From: Bacteroidaceae bacterium
GTDB lineage: Bacteria; Bacteroidota; Bacteroidia; Bacteroidales; Bacteroidaceae
DNA length: 64,000 bases
Direction: 5' to 3'
NCBI GenBank assembly: GCA_017615125.1
Contig: JAGAAS010000076.1
Coordinates: 84,899 to 148,898, forward strand
Part shown: positions 25,101 through 32,200 of the stretch, one piece after another
How the letters are laid out: each line of letters begins with the position of its first letter
Position numbering within the stretch: position 1 is the first letter of the stretch
Notes under the pieces: model-generated
Seen by the model: only the letters and a program-made list of their open reading frames with translations
The model's database searches: none
Told to the model about the DNA's origin: nothing
Position numbers and translations under genes: made by a program

Positions 25101-27389
25101 GTTGACTGGTTCAAATTCATAATAGGAAGTGGTCTGATTCGTAATATCTACATAGAAACCACCTGAATTGTTCGAACCGATATGCTTCTCAGGATAATAG
25201 CTTGTAACCATCAAGTAGCGGCCGTTCGCTTTCTTATATAGAGTTACAGGCATATCCTTATCGCCGCGCGAAAGCGTCGTGCCGTAAGCATTACCCTTCG
25301 TCATGTAAGTGTCGGTAGCGACATGACGGAAGTAGCCTGTGAAGCCGTCGCCGATTTCGTCACCTGCGAAGGAAGGAGCGGGAGCCGTGTAGGTCAGGCC
25401 GTCCCAGCTGTCGGGACAAACCTCCCATGTGCCCTTGTAGTCCTTCCAAACGCCCTGGATGGTACCGGAAACCTTGCCGCCAACTTCCCAGTCTTCGGGA
25501 ACATTGTAGCAGTAGATTTCAACATCGCGGTCGCCTGCCTTCACATAGATACCGTTGCGGTAGCCCTGAGAGGTAACGTAGATGTCGGTGATTTCCTCAT
25601 CCGTCAGCGTAACGATAACATCGCTACCCTTCTCGGTAGGAGTAACCTGGCAGAGTTCCTCAAGGCTTGCATACTCGGGAACGACAACCTCGCCCGGAGT
25701 AGTGGTAACTTCACCTGCCTTGAAGAGGAACGGAGCTTTCTGCGTTCCCTTGTAGCAAGCAAAGCGCGGGCTGGTAGCGTTGTACTGGAGCTCGCGAACT
25801 TCTTCTGCGTCAACGTCGGTAATAACTGCTGCGTTGTCCATGAAGATGATATTCCACTTGCATCCTGTAGCATCCAACGACAGCGAGTTGCCGCTCTGCC
25901 AATATAAATACATGTCGCCCTGCTTGAACTTCCAAGCACCTTCTTCGCCTTCAAGCGTCAGGACAACAGCGCCTTCGGGAGCAACAACCTTGTAGTCGGT
26001 AACGACTGCCTGGGTTTCGCTTGAACCGAACGTCTTGCCGTCTGCGATTCCCGAGTAGAAGCAATAGTTGCCTTCGCCAAGAGGATAAGCAAGCAGGTAC
26101 TTTCCGCCTGCAACAAGGTCTTCCTTGCCTGCAATCATCGAGAATACCTCGGGCTCTTCATCCTGAGGAAGTGCCTTGAGCTCTTCTTCGGAGAGGCCAC
26201 GCTCCCAGAAACTAACTTCGGATACGTAGGTGTCGGTCATCTCGCTGCTTTCGTCGCAGAAGAGGTAGAAGCCCCACGGGTCTATCTCCCAGCATCCTAT
26301 GCTGGTGGTTTGGCCGACGAGCTCTCCGTCAACATACACGCAGAAGTCACCGTCGCGGTTGAGGATGGCGATGCGATACCAGGTATTGTCCTTAAGATCG
26401 CCGTGATAGCCCAAGCCGTTGACGTTGATGCCAATCGTTCCTTTATGGATGAACATGTCGCCATCGTTGGTGTTCTTCTCATTGGTCTGATAGAGCGCAT
26501 TGTAAGGCTGGACGTCGTCCATCTTGATATCCATCACGATGGTATAGTCCTGCGAGACAGTACCCTTCTGGCGATTAACCTTGAATCCGGCATACTTTGG
26601 CACGAAGACAGCGCCGTCGCTAGCGTTCTTACCTGCGATAGCTGTGATGCCTACTGCCTCAACGTTGTCAACCACCTCTACCAGATTGTCTCCCACCTTG
26701 ATGGGCTGCAATACGATGCCACCTTTCTCAACTTTCAGCAAGTCCGTCGGATCGTCGAAGGTCCAACGAGCATCGGGAGCTGATTCGTCCGAAGCTGCCT
26801 CGTAGGTAAATCCGTAGAAGCTAACCTTTGAGCCCGTGCAGAACACGTAATACGTCTTGCCTTCCCCAACAGGGAATGTCAGCGTCGTGTTGCCGCCCGT
26901 AACGGAACGGTATGAGCCGTCTTCGTTAGCAGCATAGTCGTCTGCTTCGTTAGCAGCAACTGCAGTAGCGGTAACGTTGTTGCCGTCGCCGTCAACTACG
27001 AACAGGGACTTGCTTGCTCCCACTTTCAGGCCAACGGAAATCGTTCCGTCGTTCACGGGTTTGAATACATAGTAGGTTCCAGCGTTGGGAAGGTTGCCCT
27101 TTGCCTCGCTGTAGCTACTTCCCTGCGACGTGCCTTCATCGTTAAGGCCGCCGTCCTTGGGGTTTTGCTTTCCGACAACATAGCATGTGTAGTCACCGAA
27201 GGAGGTTTTCGAAACCGCCCACTGACCATCCACGCCCAGCGTCAGAGTACAATTGGCAACGGTTGAGACTACATATCCGTCGGCAGCGGTTCCCGTGGGG
27301 AAGTCTTCGCCAACAGCAAATGTGCCTTGTGCATTGCCTGCAACAGCCAAGAAGGCTGCTGCCATCCACAAAAGAAATGTCTTCTTCAT
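19176..27389 (-). CDS. Giant secreted multidomain protein (LamG, F5/8C-like, Big_2, C-terminal sorting-like tail)
   Basis: A 2737-residue exported protein. The order visible is: signal peptide (1-20); a beta-sandwich (about 30-200); a laminin-G-like/concanavalin domain (about 206-403, 'DARWTFDDPTDLLKVEKGG' to 'SFWERGLSEEELKALP'); a region with an OB-like segment (about 570-680); an F5/8 type C-like domain (about 850-985, 'EIIFSGSNDGTTYTDFATLT'); FIVAR-like helical linkers; two similar modules with 'GKYITGGLWWGTRAVF' and 'GKFLTRGNNWGTRAIL'; several carbohydrate-binding-like sandwiches; a ThuA/GATase-like domain (about 2243-2440, 'YDALVVQESFGGANAIV'); a Big_2 domain (about 2483-2566, 'LVWTSSNEEVATV'); and a tail 'IYNVAGQRVTEPVKGNVYIV'. 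No catalytic motif is certain. Binding of glycans at the cell surface is the likely job; secretion through the type IX pathway is inferred from the tail. Confidence 0.85.
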   Translation of the reverse strand: MKKTFLLWMAAAFLAVAGNAQGTFAVGEDFPTGTAADGYVVSTVANCTLTLGVDGQWAVSKTSFGDYTCYVVGKQNPKDGGLNDEGTSQGSSYSEAKGNLPNAGTYYVFKPVNDGTISVGLKVGASKSLFVVDGDGNNVTATAVAANEADDYAANEDGSYRSVTGGNTTLTFPVGEGKTYYVFCTGSKVSFYGFTYEAASDESAPDARWTFDDPTDLLKVEKGGIVLQPIKVGDNLVEVVDNVEAVGITAIAGKNASDGAVFVPKYAGFKVNRQKGTVSQDYTIVMDIKMDDVQPYNALYQTNEKNTNDGDMFIHKGTIGINVNGLGYHGDLKDNTWYRIAILNRDGDFCVYVDGELVGQTTSIGCWEIDPWGFYLFCDESSEMTDTYVSEVSFWERGLSEEELKALPQDEEPEVFSMIAGKEDLVAGGKYLLAYPLGEGNYCFYSGIADGKTFGSSETQAVVTDYKVVAPEGAVVLTLEGEEGAWKFKQGDMYLYWQSGNSLSLDATGCKWNIIFMDNAAVITDVDAEEVRELQYNATSPRFACYKGTQKAPFLFKAGEVTTTPGEVVVPEYASLEELCQVTPTEKGSDVIVTLTDEEITDIYVTSQGYRNGIYVKAGDRDVEIYCYNVPEDWEVGGKVSGTIQGVWKDYKGTWEVCPDSWDGLTYTAPAPSFAGDEIGDGFTGYFRHVATDTYMTKGNAYGTTLSRGDKDMPVTLYKKANGRYLMVTSYYPEKHIGSNNSGGFYVDITNQTTSYYEFEPVNNDKGQLVYLIHAFWRDGTMSGYLASVEGGTVVNSQETVDENCYWQFEFKDVKAILEQAIYEGEHGTPYDLQTTDAAAPYYVWTNAQEPREGPIAQLIDDNNCTFFHTMWSTSIDDPHYLFIDMGEGNTLTDFAIYYHKRTQNNNNRPTEIIFSGSNDGTTYTDFATLTQEADGLPVDASVLNYTSKALSTSGTAYRYLRIYPSKTNNNTKFFTFGDFKLLAPTPQTDDVAAAVAAAKEVLANEAATKEDCLNAAEAIKKAVYKATATLKAGTYFMRNKNNGKYITGGLWWGTRAVFTENFGIDFNVSVNNGVYTLGTFTNHSLRDTDGYTDQAGSWTIEPTDEYNTYTIKGSAGYLGDGGTDDVAVNLSDGTTDAAKWVILTKDQMLEEALENASAENPADLSFLIQGRNFNRGDVGDFRQDAWKPTGVLGYGGETGGGNGTLTNAINAEMWNKGAVSVSQTITGVPDGYYQLKAYGYYRMGDPAAHANHMVAGDLKQNAYFAINDVKVPVKLVSDEAKEAAEDGWPTAYTAEDGSVQMYGPDRQSHAAAAFKKGGYVNTVNAHVAGGKLTITIGKDDFVPYDWFVMDEFQLFYLGNTPTTQAPESGVYYLYNPKTGKFLTRGNNWGTRAILNDYAVPVNVSSENGQITLRDYSHQNDIIGWADDTPNYIYCDKSRNGDYITTPVEGGYILKNIAKDGYVQLDDNNNLNIEGEASTSVVFDFWTVSEYEAYVTAREQAATLAAAKAAGMAETWEDLQDSLKTWSTIDCTEAVKSHTLINGTDGWTWDQSERGGSTASNGNGTERWQTTGRFWQTVTGLEPGFYAVTIEAYQRPYHYGDGCYEVAAQGYNMVTTSFEANGNKVRLVDWAATTKDRYPDSMGDGKVWLDGGNAHNVVYGYVGEDGEMTIALYWPAFYANCWSLFENVTLKRYVQDPFAVLRAAIANAATVDTEAPQNGNVAAELRLALEEANAILDVDVNASNASAERVNAAVAAAKKSIEDYAKLAADLALYGPTYVEGASGAAEFKAVVDKAKANYDNRVATAADDEELVAAFNAYLAANEINFENGDMNDGLNGWDTYAQQNAWGHNHWQTQGASYTNGDVSVSNFIECWGANTAFGNAYAQRKLEGLPAGKYVLTADIIATCQGKSNNKGDVTNSYLFLNDDVTFVATNNGAPEHFMVISDVTADTILLGYKVVDSTVDWVAFDNVHLYTFNPDFALAEKLAEAKALLEENPDVNGEAKAHLVAEVNAANNVEGLAEAIAFFKSAMDVYNSFAALERQYDKVAMLADANKAALTALNSATLPLDDIYAAYEVYKQAVYDYNMLTVSVDNPVDQTELYIINPSFETGDLTGWTIANTAGDQGVKPNSNGTYTMQPIDGQYMFNSWNGDDVSYTLSQNIELPKGFYKLTAFVASHDGHDVTVFAGENTVTTTCYGGPSKAYPTELYFQHEGGTLALGVLGGWFYKVDNFHLYYLGVRPKTVGYFTLAGKSMAEGASDPIYTMLANDPKIKVVYNEVAADATPDVSGYDALVVQESFGGANAIVTSGVLSIYETKVPMLFNKTYALGAKRGTTNGTRADAQNVTTIDVVEPISGFFNGIDGTTVPLYYGLATDTGEEGTKGLSYVSGISDVPEKSLSAVPTGVTDASIAFSDIHAGDKLDGKKTQARVIIFGMNYGSLCREGGKYLTDQAYTMWRNAVYMLLGMYVPRELVDMDINDEFEVAGVTLDQTNITVGQDATITLTATVSPETAANKALVWTSSNEEVATVVDGVVTTNEIGETDITVTTVDGGYKATCHVTVILSRFHTYDFRHWTEEQQEALTTAAKNKEWTTLSGYFKTGSALKDEPLMANGLNLADGLLWTVGSGNLRVYTSDVFEENYIYFNASSSVTLATDNVVVYNLNGEEFEAIPENGVVTLNFAKKDQLYWIQITDVNGIEEIELDRDLDGTIYNVAGQRVTEPVKGNVYIVNGRKVIVK

Positions 27390-27560
27390 AGGCTTGAATT
27401 TAGTTGATTAAATGAATGAATAAAATAAAAAATTAATTGGTAATTAATTGATTGTTCAAAGATTAGATTTAATTGACTGTTTTCTTCCGGTAGTTCTTAG
27501 ATTATTAAAGGGTTGATAGATTCTTTTTGTCATACTTGATTATTTGGCATTTTAAGCATG

Positions 27561-27590
27561 CAAATATACGGCTTTTTCGCGTGCGTGCAA
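27561..27590 (-). promoter_or_regulatory. Promoter of the giant secreted protein gene
   Basis: On the minus strand TTGC (27590-27587), about 18-19 nt, TATATTTG (27568-27561) followed by CATG. It gives a leader of about 165 nt, long for this genome. Confidence 0.55.
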
Positions 27591-27752
27591 GCGCAAACCT
27601 AAAAAAAATAAAAAAAATCTGTTTTTTCCTCAACTGCCTCATCAAGGAAACGGCTCAGGCTCTCTGACTTCCGGCTCTGTGGGGATGTGGATTTCGTCTT
27701 GAAAATCAACTTTTATTGCCGGATTGAATATCCCCGAAAAAGAGCACAAAAT

Positions 27753-27836
27753 TTTCGAGAAGGAAAAAAATTTTTTCGAGAAGGAATCTCGCCGTATGAA
27801 GAAAGAAAAAAATTTTTTGGAGAAGGGAAAATTTCG
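27753..27836 (+). repeat. 21-bp tandem repeat array, locus A
   Basis: Four adjacent 21-base units start at 27753, 27774, 27795 and 27816. They share the pattern T-W-T-S-R-AGAARGRA, for example TTTCGAGAAGGAATCTCGCC and TATGAAGAAAGAAAAAAATT. Related arrays are at 33582-33680 and 41679-41804. Confidence 0.85.
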
Positions 27837-27983
27837 GCTGCTCGAGGGATACGTCTGGAAGGGGTTTGCTACTGCTTTCGTCACCTCTTCGGAAAAGAAG
27901 GAAGTGAAAGCCGAAATCCGCATTCACCAACCTGTCTTTTTTATATGCTTGGCTCCGTTAGCTTGAGAGGAGGCTGTTTTTGC

Positions 27984-28013
27984 AAAAATCGCCCATTTCA
28001 TCGGGGTTTTTCG
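27984..28013 (+). repeat. Dispersed motif GCCCATTTCATCGGGG, copy 1
   Basis: GCAAAAATC followed by GCCCATTTCATCGGGGTTTTTC. Near-identical copies are at 44695-44725 and 57374-57404. This copy ends about 75 bases upstream of the -33 box of pyrE, same strand. Confidence 0.8.
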
Positions 28014-28087
28014 GCTTTTTCGAAAGGGAGAGAAGGTTCCTTTTCGTTTCGCGAAATGGCTAAAAAAATGTAAGAAACAAGACAATG

Positions 28088-28119
28088 TTTGGCATTTTGA
28101 AAAATACGGCTTATCTTCG
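28088..28119 (+). promoter_or_regulatory. Promoter of pyrE
   Basis: TTTG (28088-28091), 20 nt, TATCTTCG (28112-28119). Predicted transcription start is near 28126, so the upstream in-frame ATG at 28085 is excluded and the start at 28145 is supported. Confidence 0.8.
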
Positions 28120-28144
28120 CGCCGTCAAAGTAACGAACACATTT

Positions 28145-28777
28145 ATGAAGATACTCGAACGAATCTTTGCCGAAAAGCTTCTGCGCATCAAAGCCATTAA
28201 GCTACAGCCTGCCAATCCCTTCACCTGGGCTTCAGGGTGGAAGTCCCCCTTCTATTGCGACAACCGCAAGACGCTCTCCTACCCCCAGCTGCGAACCTTC
28301 GTGAAAGTGGAGCTGACACGCATCATTCAGGAAAACTTCAGCAACGTTGACGCTATCGCAGGCGTTGCTACCGGCGCCATTCCGCAAGGAGCGCTTGTTG
28401 CCGATTTACTTGGCCTGCCTTTCGTCTACGTTCGCTCCAAACCTAAGGATCACGGGCTGGAAAACACCATCGAGGGCGACCTCAGGCCAGGAATGAAGGT
28501 TGTCGTCGTGGAAGATCTCGTCTCTACCGGCTCGAGCAGTCTGAAGGCTGTGGAGGCAATCCGCAACAACGGATGCGACGTCATCGGAATGGTGGCCTCC
28601 TTCAGCTACGGCTTCGATGTAGCGAAGAAAGCATTCAAGGACGCAAAGGTGGAGCTTATCACTCTCACCAACTACGACGCCGTGCTTGACGTAGCCCTCA
28701 AGACAGGTTATATCGACGCGAGCGAGCTCCCCCTGCTGCAGGAATGGCGCAAGGATCCCGCACATTGGAACGGCTAA
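28145..28777 (+). CDS. pyrE: Orotate phosphoribosyltransferase
   Basis: A 210-residue cytosolic enzyme that joins orotate to PRPP to give orotidine 5'-phosphate in pyrimidine synthesis. Diagnostic sequence includes 'LQPANPFTWASGWKSPFYCD' (orotate and PRPP contacts), 'GVATGAIPQGALVAD', 'YVRSKPKDHGL' and the PRPP-binding loop 'VVVVEDLVSTGSSSLKA'. The start at 28145 ('MKILERIFAEKL') agrees with the family and with the promoter just upstream. It is followed 33 bases later by an SRPBCC-like gene, a pairing common in Bacteroidales, and a terminator inside the converging GH2 gene. Confidence 0.95.
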   Translation: MKILERIFAEKLLRIKAIKLQPANPFTWASGWKSPFYCDNRKTLSYPQLRTFVKVELTRIIQENFSNVDAIAGVATGAIPQGALVADLLGLPFVYVRSKPKDHGLENTIEGDLRPGMKVVVVEDLVSTGSSSLKAVEAIRNNGCDVIGMVASFSYGFDVAKKAFKDAKVELITLTNYDAVLDVALKTGYIDASELPLLQEWRKDPAHWNG

Positions 28778-28810
28778 CTCACTTTTCCCCTCCATCCAAA
28801 CAAAAGAGCT

Positions 28811-29239
28811 ATGAATCAGTTTGAAAGCGACATAAAACAGATCCCCTACAGCCAGCAGCGCGTCTATGAGAAGCTGTCGGACTTGTCGAACCTTGAGCAG
28901 TTCACCGACATCCTTGAGCAGGAGAAGGAAAAGGCAAAGCTCAACATCGAGAACCTTGCCTTCGATACCGACAGCGTAAGCTGCTCCATATCGCCCGTAG
29001 GCAAGCTGGAGCTGCGGATTGTCGAGCGCGAGGAGCCGAAGTGCATCAAGTTTGAGGCAACTACCGCGCCCATCCCGCTGACGCTTTGGATTCAGATACT
29101 TCCTGTCACCGAGGAGACGTCGAAGATGAAGCTGACGCTACGCACCGAGCTCAACATCTTCATCAAGGGCATGCTGCAGAAACCCCTAAAGCAGGGGATC
29201 GACCGATTGGCTGAAGTTTTGTCAAGTATTCCCTATTAA
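28811..29239 (+). CDS. SRPBCC-like (START/polyketide cyclase fold) protein
   Basis: A 142-residue soluble protein with the pattern of the SRPBCC helix-grip fold: an N-terminal strand and helix 'QQRVYEKLSDLSNLEQF', then alternating strands ('LELRIVEREEPKCIKFEATT', 'LTLWIQILPVTEETSKMKLT') and a long C-terminal helix 'KPLKQGIDRLAEVLSSI'. Such folds bind hydrophobic ligands; no ligand is known for this group. It forms a two-gene unit with pyrE and ends only 4 bases from the stop codon of the converging GH2 gene. Confidence 0.75.
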   Translation: MNQFESDIKQIPYSQQRVYEKLSDLSNLEQFTDILEQEKEKAKLNIENLAFDTDSVSCSISPVGKLELRIVEREEPKCIKFEATTAPIPLTLWIQILPVTEETSKMKLTLRTELNIFIKGMLQKPLKQGIDRLAEVLSSIPY

Positions 29240-29243
29240 TGCA

Positions 29244-32200
29244 TCAGCGCACCCAACGCTTCGTGGTGTGTGCTCCTTCCTTAACGATATAGAAACCAGG
29301 AGAAAGCGATGATGCTTTCTCCTTTTCGTTTCCTGCCGAAACGATGCGACGTCCCGAGATGTCGAAGACTTGCGATGCCTCCTTCTCGGCAGCTACTTGC
29401 TCCACGCTTGTCAGAGTCTCCCCGTTTGCCTCAAATGTCTTGCAGGGATAGCGCAGGAGATTGAATTCGCGGAAGACAACTTCACTAAAAGCAGGCAGAC
29501 GCAGCTCCACACCGAGAGACACTTCCTGCTCCTTAGGCACAGCAAAGACAAGCACCCCATCACTCAAAGGAGCACTATATCCTCCTGCTACCAGCCGGCA
29601 TTGCCAAGTGTTGTCTTCGATAAGCGTGGAAGCCTTCAAAGCATAGAGTCCTGCGGGAAGAAGAGGAGATTGCGTCAGACGACACGAAGTCCACTCGGCA
29701 GGTATCCCATACCAGCCCGAAGCAGCAGCTAATCCATACCTTTTCTTTGCATCCACATAGACGCCGTTTCCCTCCTTCGAAAGGAAATCACCTTGCCAAG
29801 AAGACTGCGCTGTTCCGTGCTCCAAGACATAGAAACGAGAAGCATCAAACTCGTTGGCAGCCTCCGACGTGTGAAGGAACGGAGCCTTTGGATTCGTCAG
29901 ATAGTCTGTCGTAACATATTCTACCGAGCCCTGCGCATTTTCGAAGTCAAGGCTGAACACGCCATCTGAAGGCACACGCTTCACATTGTCCGAAACGACT
30001 CCGTCACGCGCTTCGGACGTTTGGTCTTGCGCATTTCCTGCCGACTCATCAAATGAATAATACACCCACAAGCCTCTGTCAGACGCCTCCCATTCGGAGA
30101 TATTTTGCAAAGGAGCCACGCACACCTGGTGCAGCAAATCCAGCTTCAGGTTCTTTTTCCAGCAACGGAACTCGTCTATGACTATCCCGTAACCCTTTAC
30201 CCGCACATCGCTGTTCCAAGCAGAAAAAGACGTGTTATAGGCTCCCGAAAAGCTGTCAAACAAGCTTCCGTCGCGGTAGAAAGAGATTTTCCCGTAATAG
30301 AAGGCTACCGCATAATGATGCCAGCCATCCGTGAGGATAAAGTCTGCAGCCGACGAAGCGCTCTTTCCTCCGAGAGTAACGCTCACAGACCCATCCGCCA
30401 ACGCTTTCATCAGCCACTCGTTCGTGTCTTCGGTTTGCATCGCAAAAGCTTCATTTTTCTCCGCATTCATCCACCAATCAAACACAAACTGGTAAGAACG
30501 TGCCGTAAACGGATTGGGAAATGAAAAAGAAGCCCCTTGGGCTAAAGACAAGCCTGTTCCAGATGCTGCGTTGCAGACGTAAAGCTTTTTGTCTGAAGTT
30601 ACCTGAAATTGATTATCCAAGTGAACCTGCGAGACAGAATATACTCCCGCAACGTCTGGGGAAAGCGAAGAAGAAGCATACTCCGACGTACCAGACACAA
30701 GGTAATTGCTATGATCTCCCGAAACCATCCAAAGCAAATCAGAAGGGTTCTCCGAACTGCGATTCTCCAAATAAACTTTTTGCCCCTTCAATATCACAGA
30801 AGGGCTGAAATCAAAAAAATCGGAAACAGACTGCTGCCCGGAAGGGTCGGAAGGAACAGAAGAGGCTTGACTTGGGTCGAACACACACGACCAAACGAAA
30901 GGTTCGCCTCCCTTAATCGTATACAAGTTCGCCAATATATCCTGCATAGCGCCAAGCGAGGAGCCAGATGTGATATCCTCGTACATAGGTGAGACAAGCA
31001 CTCCAGAACCCTCAGCGCTTTTGGGCGTTTCAACGGAAAGGAATACTTTGAATGGTGTTTGGGAGTCTACCGACGTCATTAGGGGAGTAAGATCGAACAA
31101 GAGTTCCTGTGATTCGCGCAACAGCGAATTATCGAGCCCCACGACAGCTCCTGCCTCCTTGCTTGCAAAGGGAATACGCCTAATTTGTTGCACATGAGAA
31201 GGTTCTGTTGCCTCAAGGTCAAGACTATACCCTATTGTAAACTCCAATTCGGAAGAATGAGAATACTCCATCGAAGCATGTATCATTCGCGTAGGCGTAT
31301 ACGTCTCAACAGGTTTCTCCACATACAAGGCTATGTCAAGAAACTGTCCTCCTGCTGTCTGATGACAATGCGCAGCTATCACATTCTGTCCTTGCTTATT
31401 AAGAGCAGCCAAAGCCTCGCTTTTTATCTCCACGTTCTTATAGTCAGTTATATAGCCCGTTGCCGAGAAAGCAAGCACGCCGTTGAAGTAAACCTCGCAA
31501 TCTTCATCGTAATAAATGCGCATCTTAAGGTTAGCCACATCGTTGTCGCTGAGCGAGAGCTCCACATTCTTCCGAATCCAGATATCCGAAGAAGTCCATC
31601 GGGTGCCGTAGTGCATATTGGAAAGCCCGTTTGCCCCAAAGCCTGTCTTTCCTTCCTTCCAGCCCTTATCGTTGAAGTCTGCAACAAACCACTCGTCTGT
31701 AGGCGTTGAGGTAGTATACTTCCATGTTTCGCCCTCTTCGTCAGCAGGAGACAAGAGGTATTCGACGGGAGTTCCGACTTTTTCTATTGCCAGCCGGTTG
31801 GCTTCGCGAATGCGGTTGATATCGCTTTTGATCACTCTGTCGTACGTCATCAGTCCGTTCACTTCCACTTCCACATCGGTAAGCTGGGTATAGACGGCTG
31901 CCGAGAGTCCTTTCCGCGTTTTGAACTGAGCCAGGCGATTGGCATAATCGGTATACGTTGCATCGTATTCCTCCGCGCTTTCTACCGAGGAGTAACCCCA
32001 ATGGCTTGAGGACCAAAGGTGGCTTGCCAAGACGTATTGTACGCCTCCGTATTCTCCGCAGGCCATTGCCTGCTTTCCAGACGTCGTCGTGTAGGAAGGA
32101 GCCGGATAGGGATGTATGTCCTTCATGTCGCCGTAGCCGTAATGATTCCATCCTGAAGCCTCGTTGATAAGGCGCGTAGTGTCGAGCTTGCGCACTAAGT

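Larger units (their letters stand above)
27390..28080. other. Long intergenic region before pyrE
   Basis: It holds the leader and promoter of the giant gene, a 21-bp repeat array (27753-27836) and one copy of the GCCCATTTCATCGGGG motif (27991-28006). Open frames here (for example 27724-27966) are made by the repeat period of 7 codons and are not considered genes. Confidence 0.6.

Noticed and set aside
27724-27966. Small gene with heptads resembling a coiled coil (80 codons)
   Set aside because: The heptads come from the 21-bp repeat; the same unit occurs in both orientations and in other places without a conserved start or end.
28085-28144. N-terminal extension of pyrE from the ATG at 28085
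   Set aside because: The ATG precedes the -33/-7 boxes of the pyrE promoter, and the family starts at the 28145 ATG.
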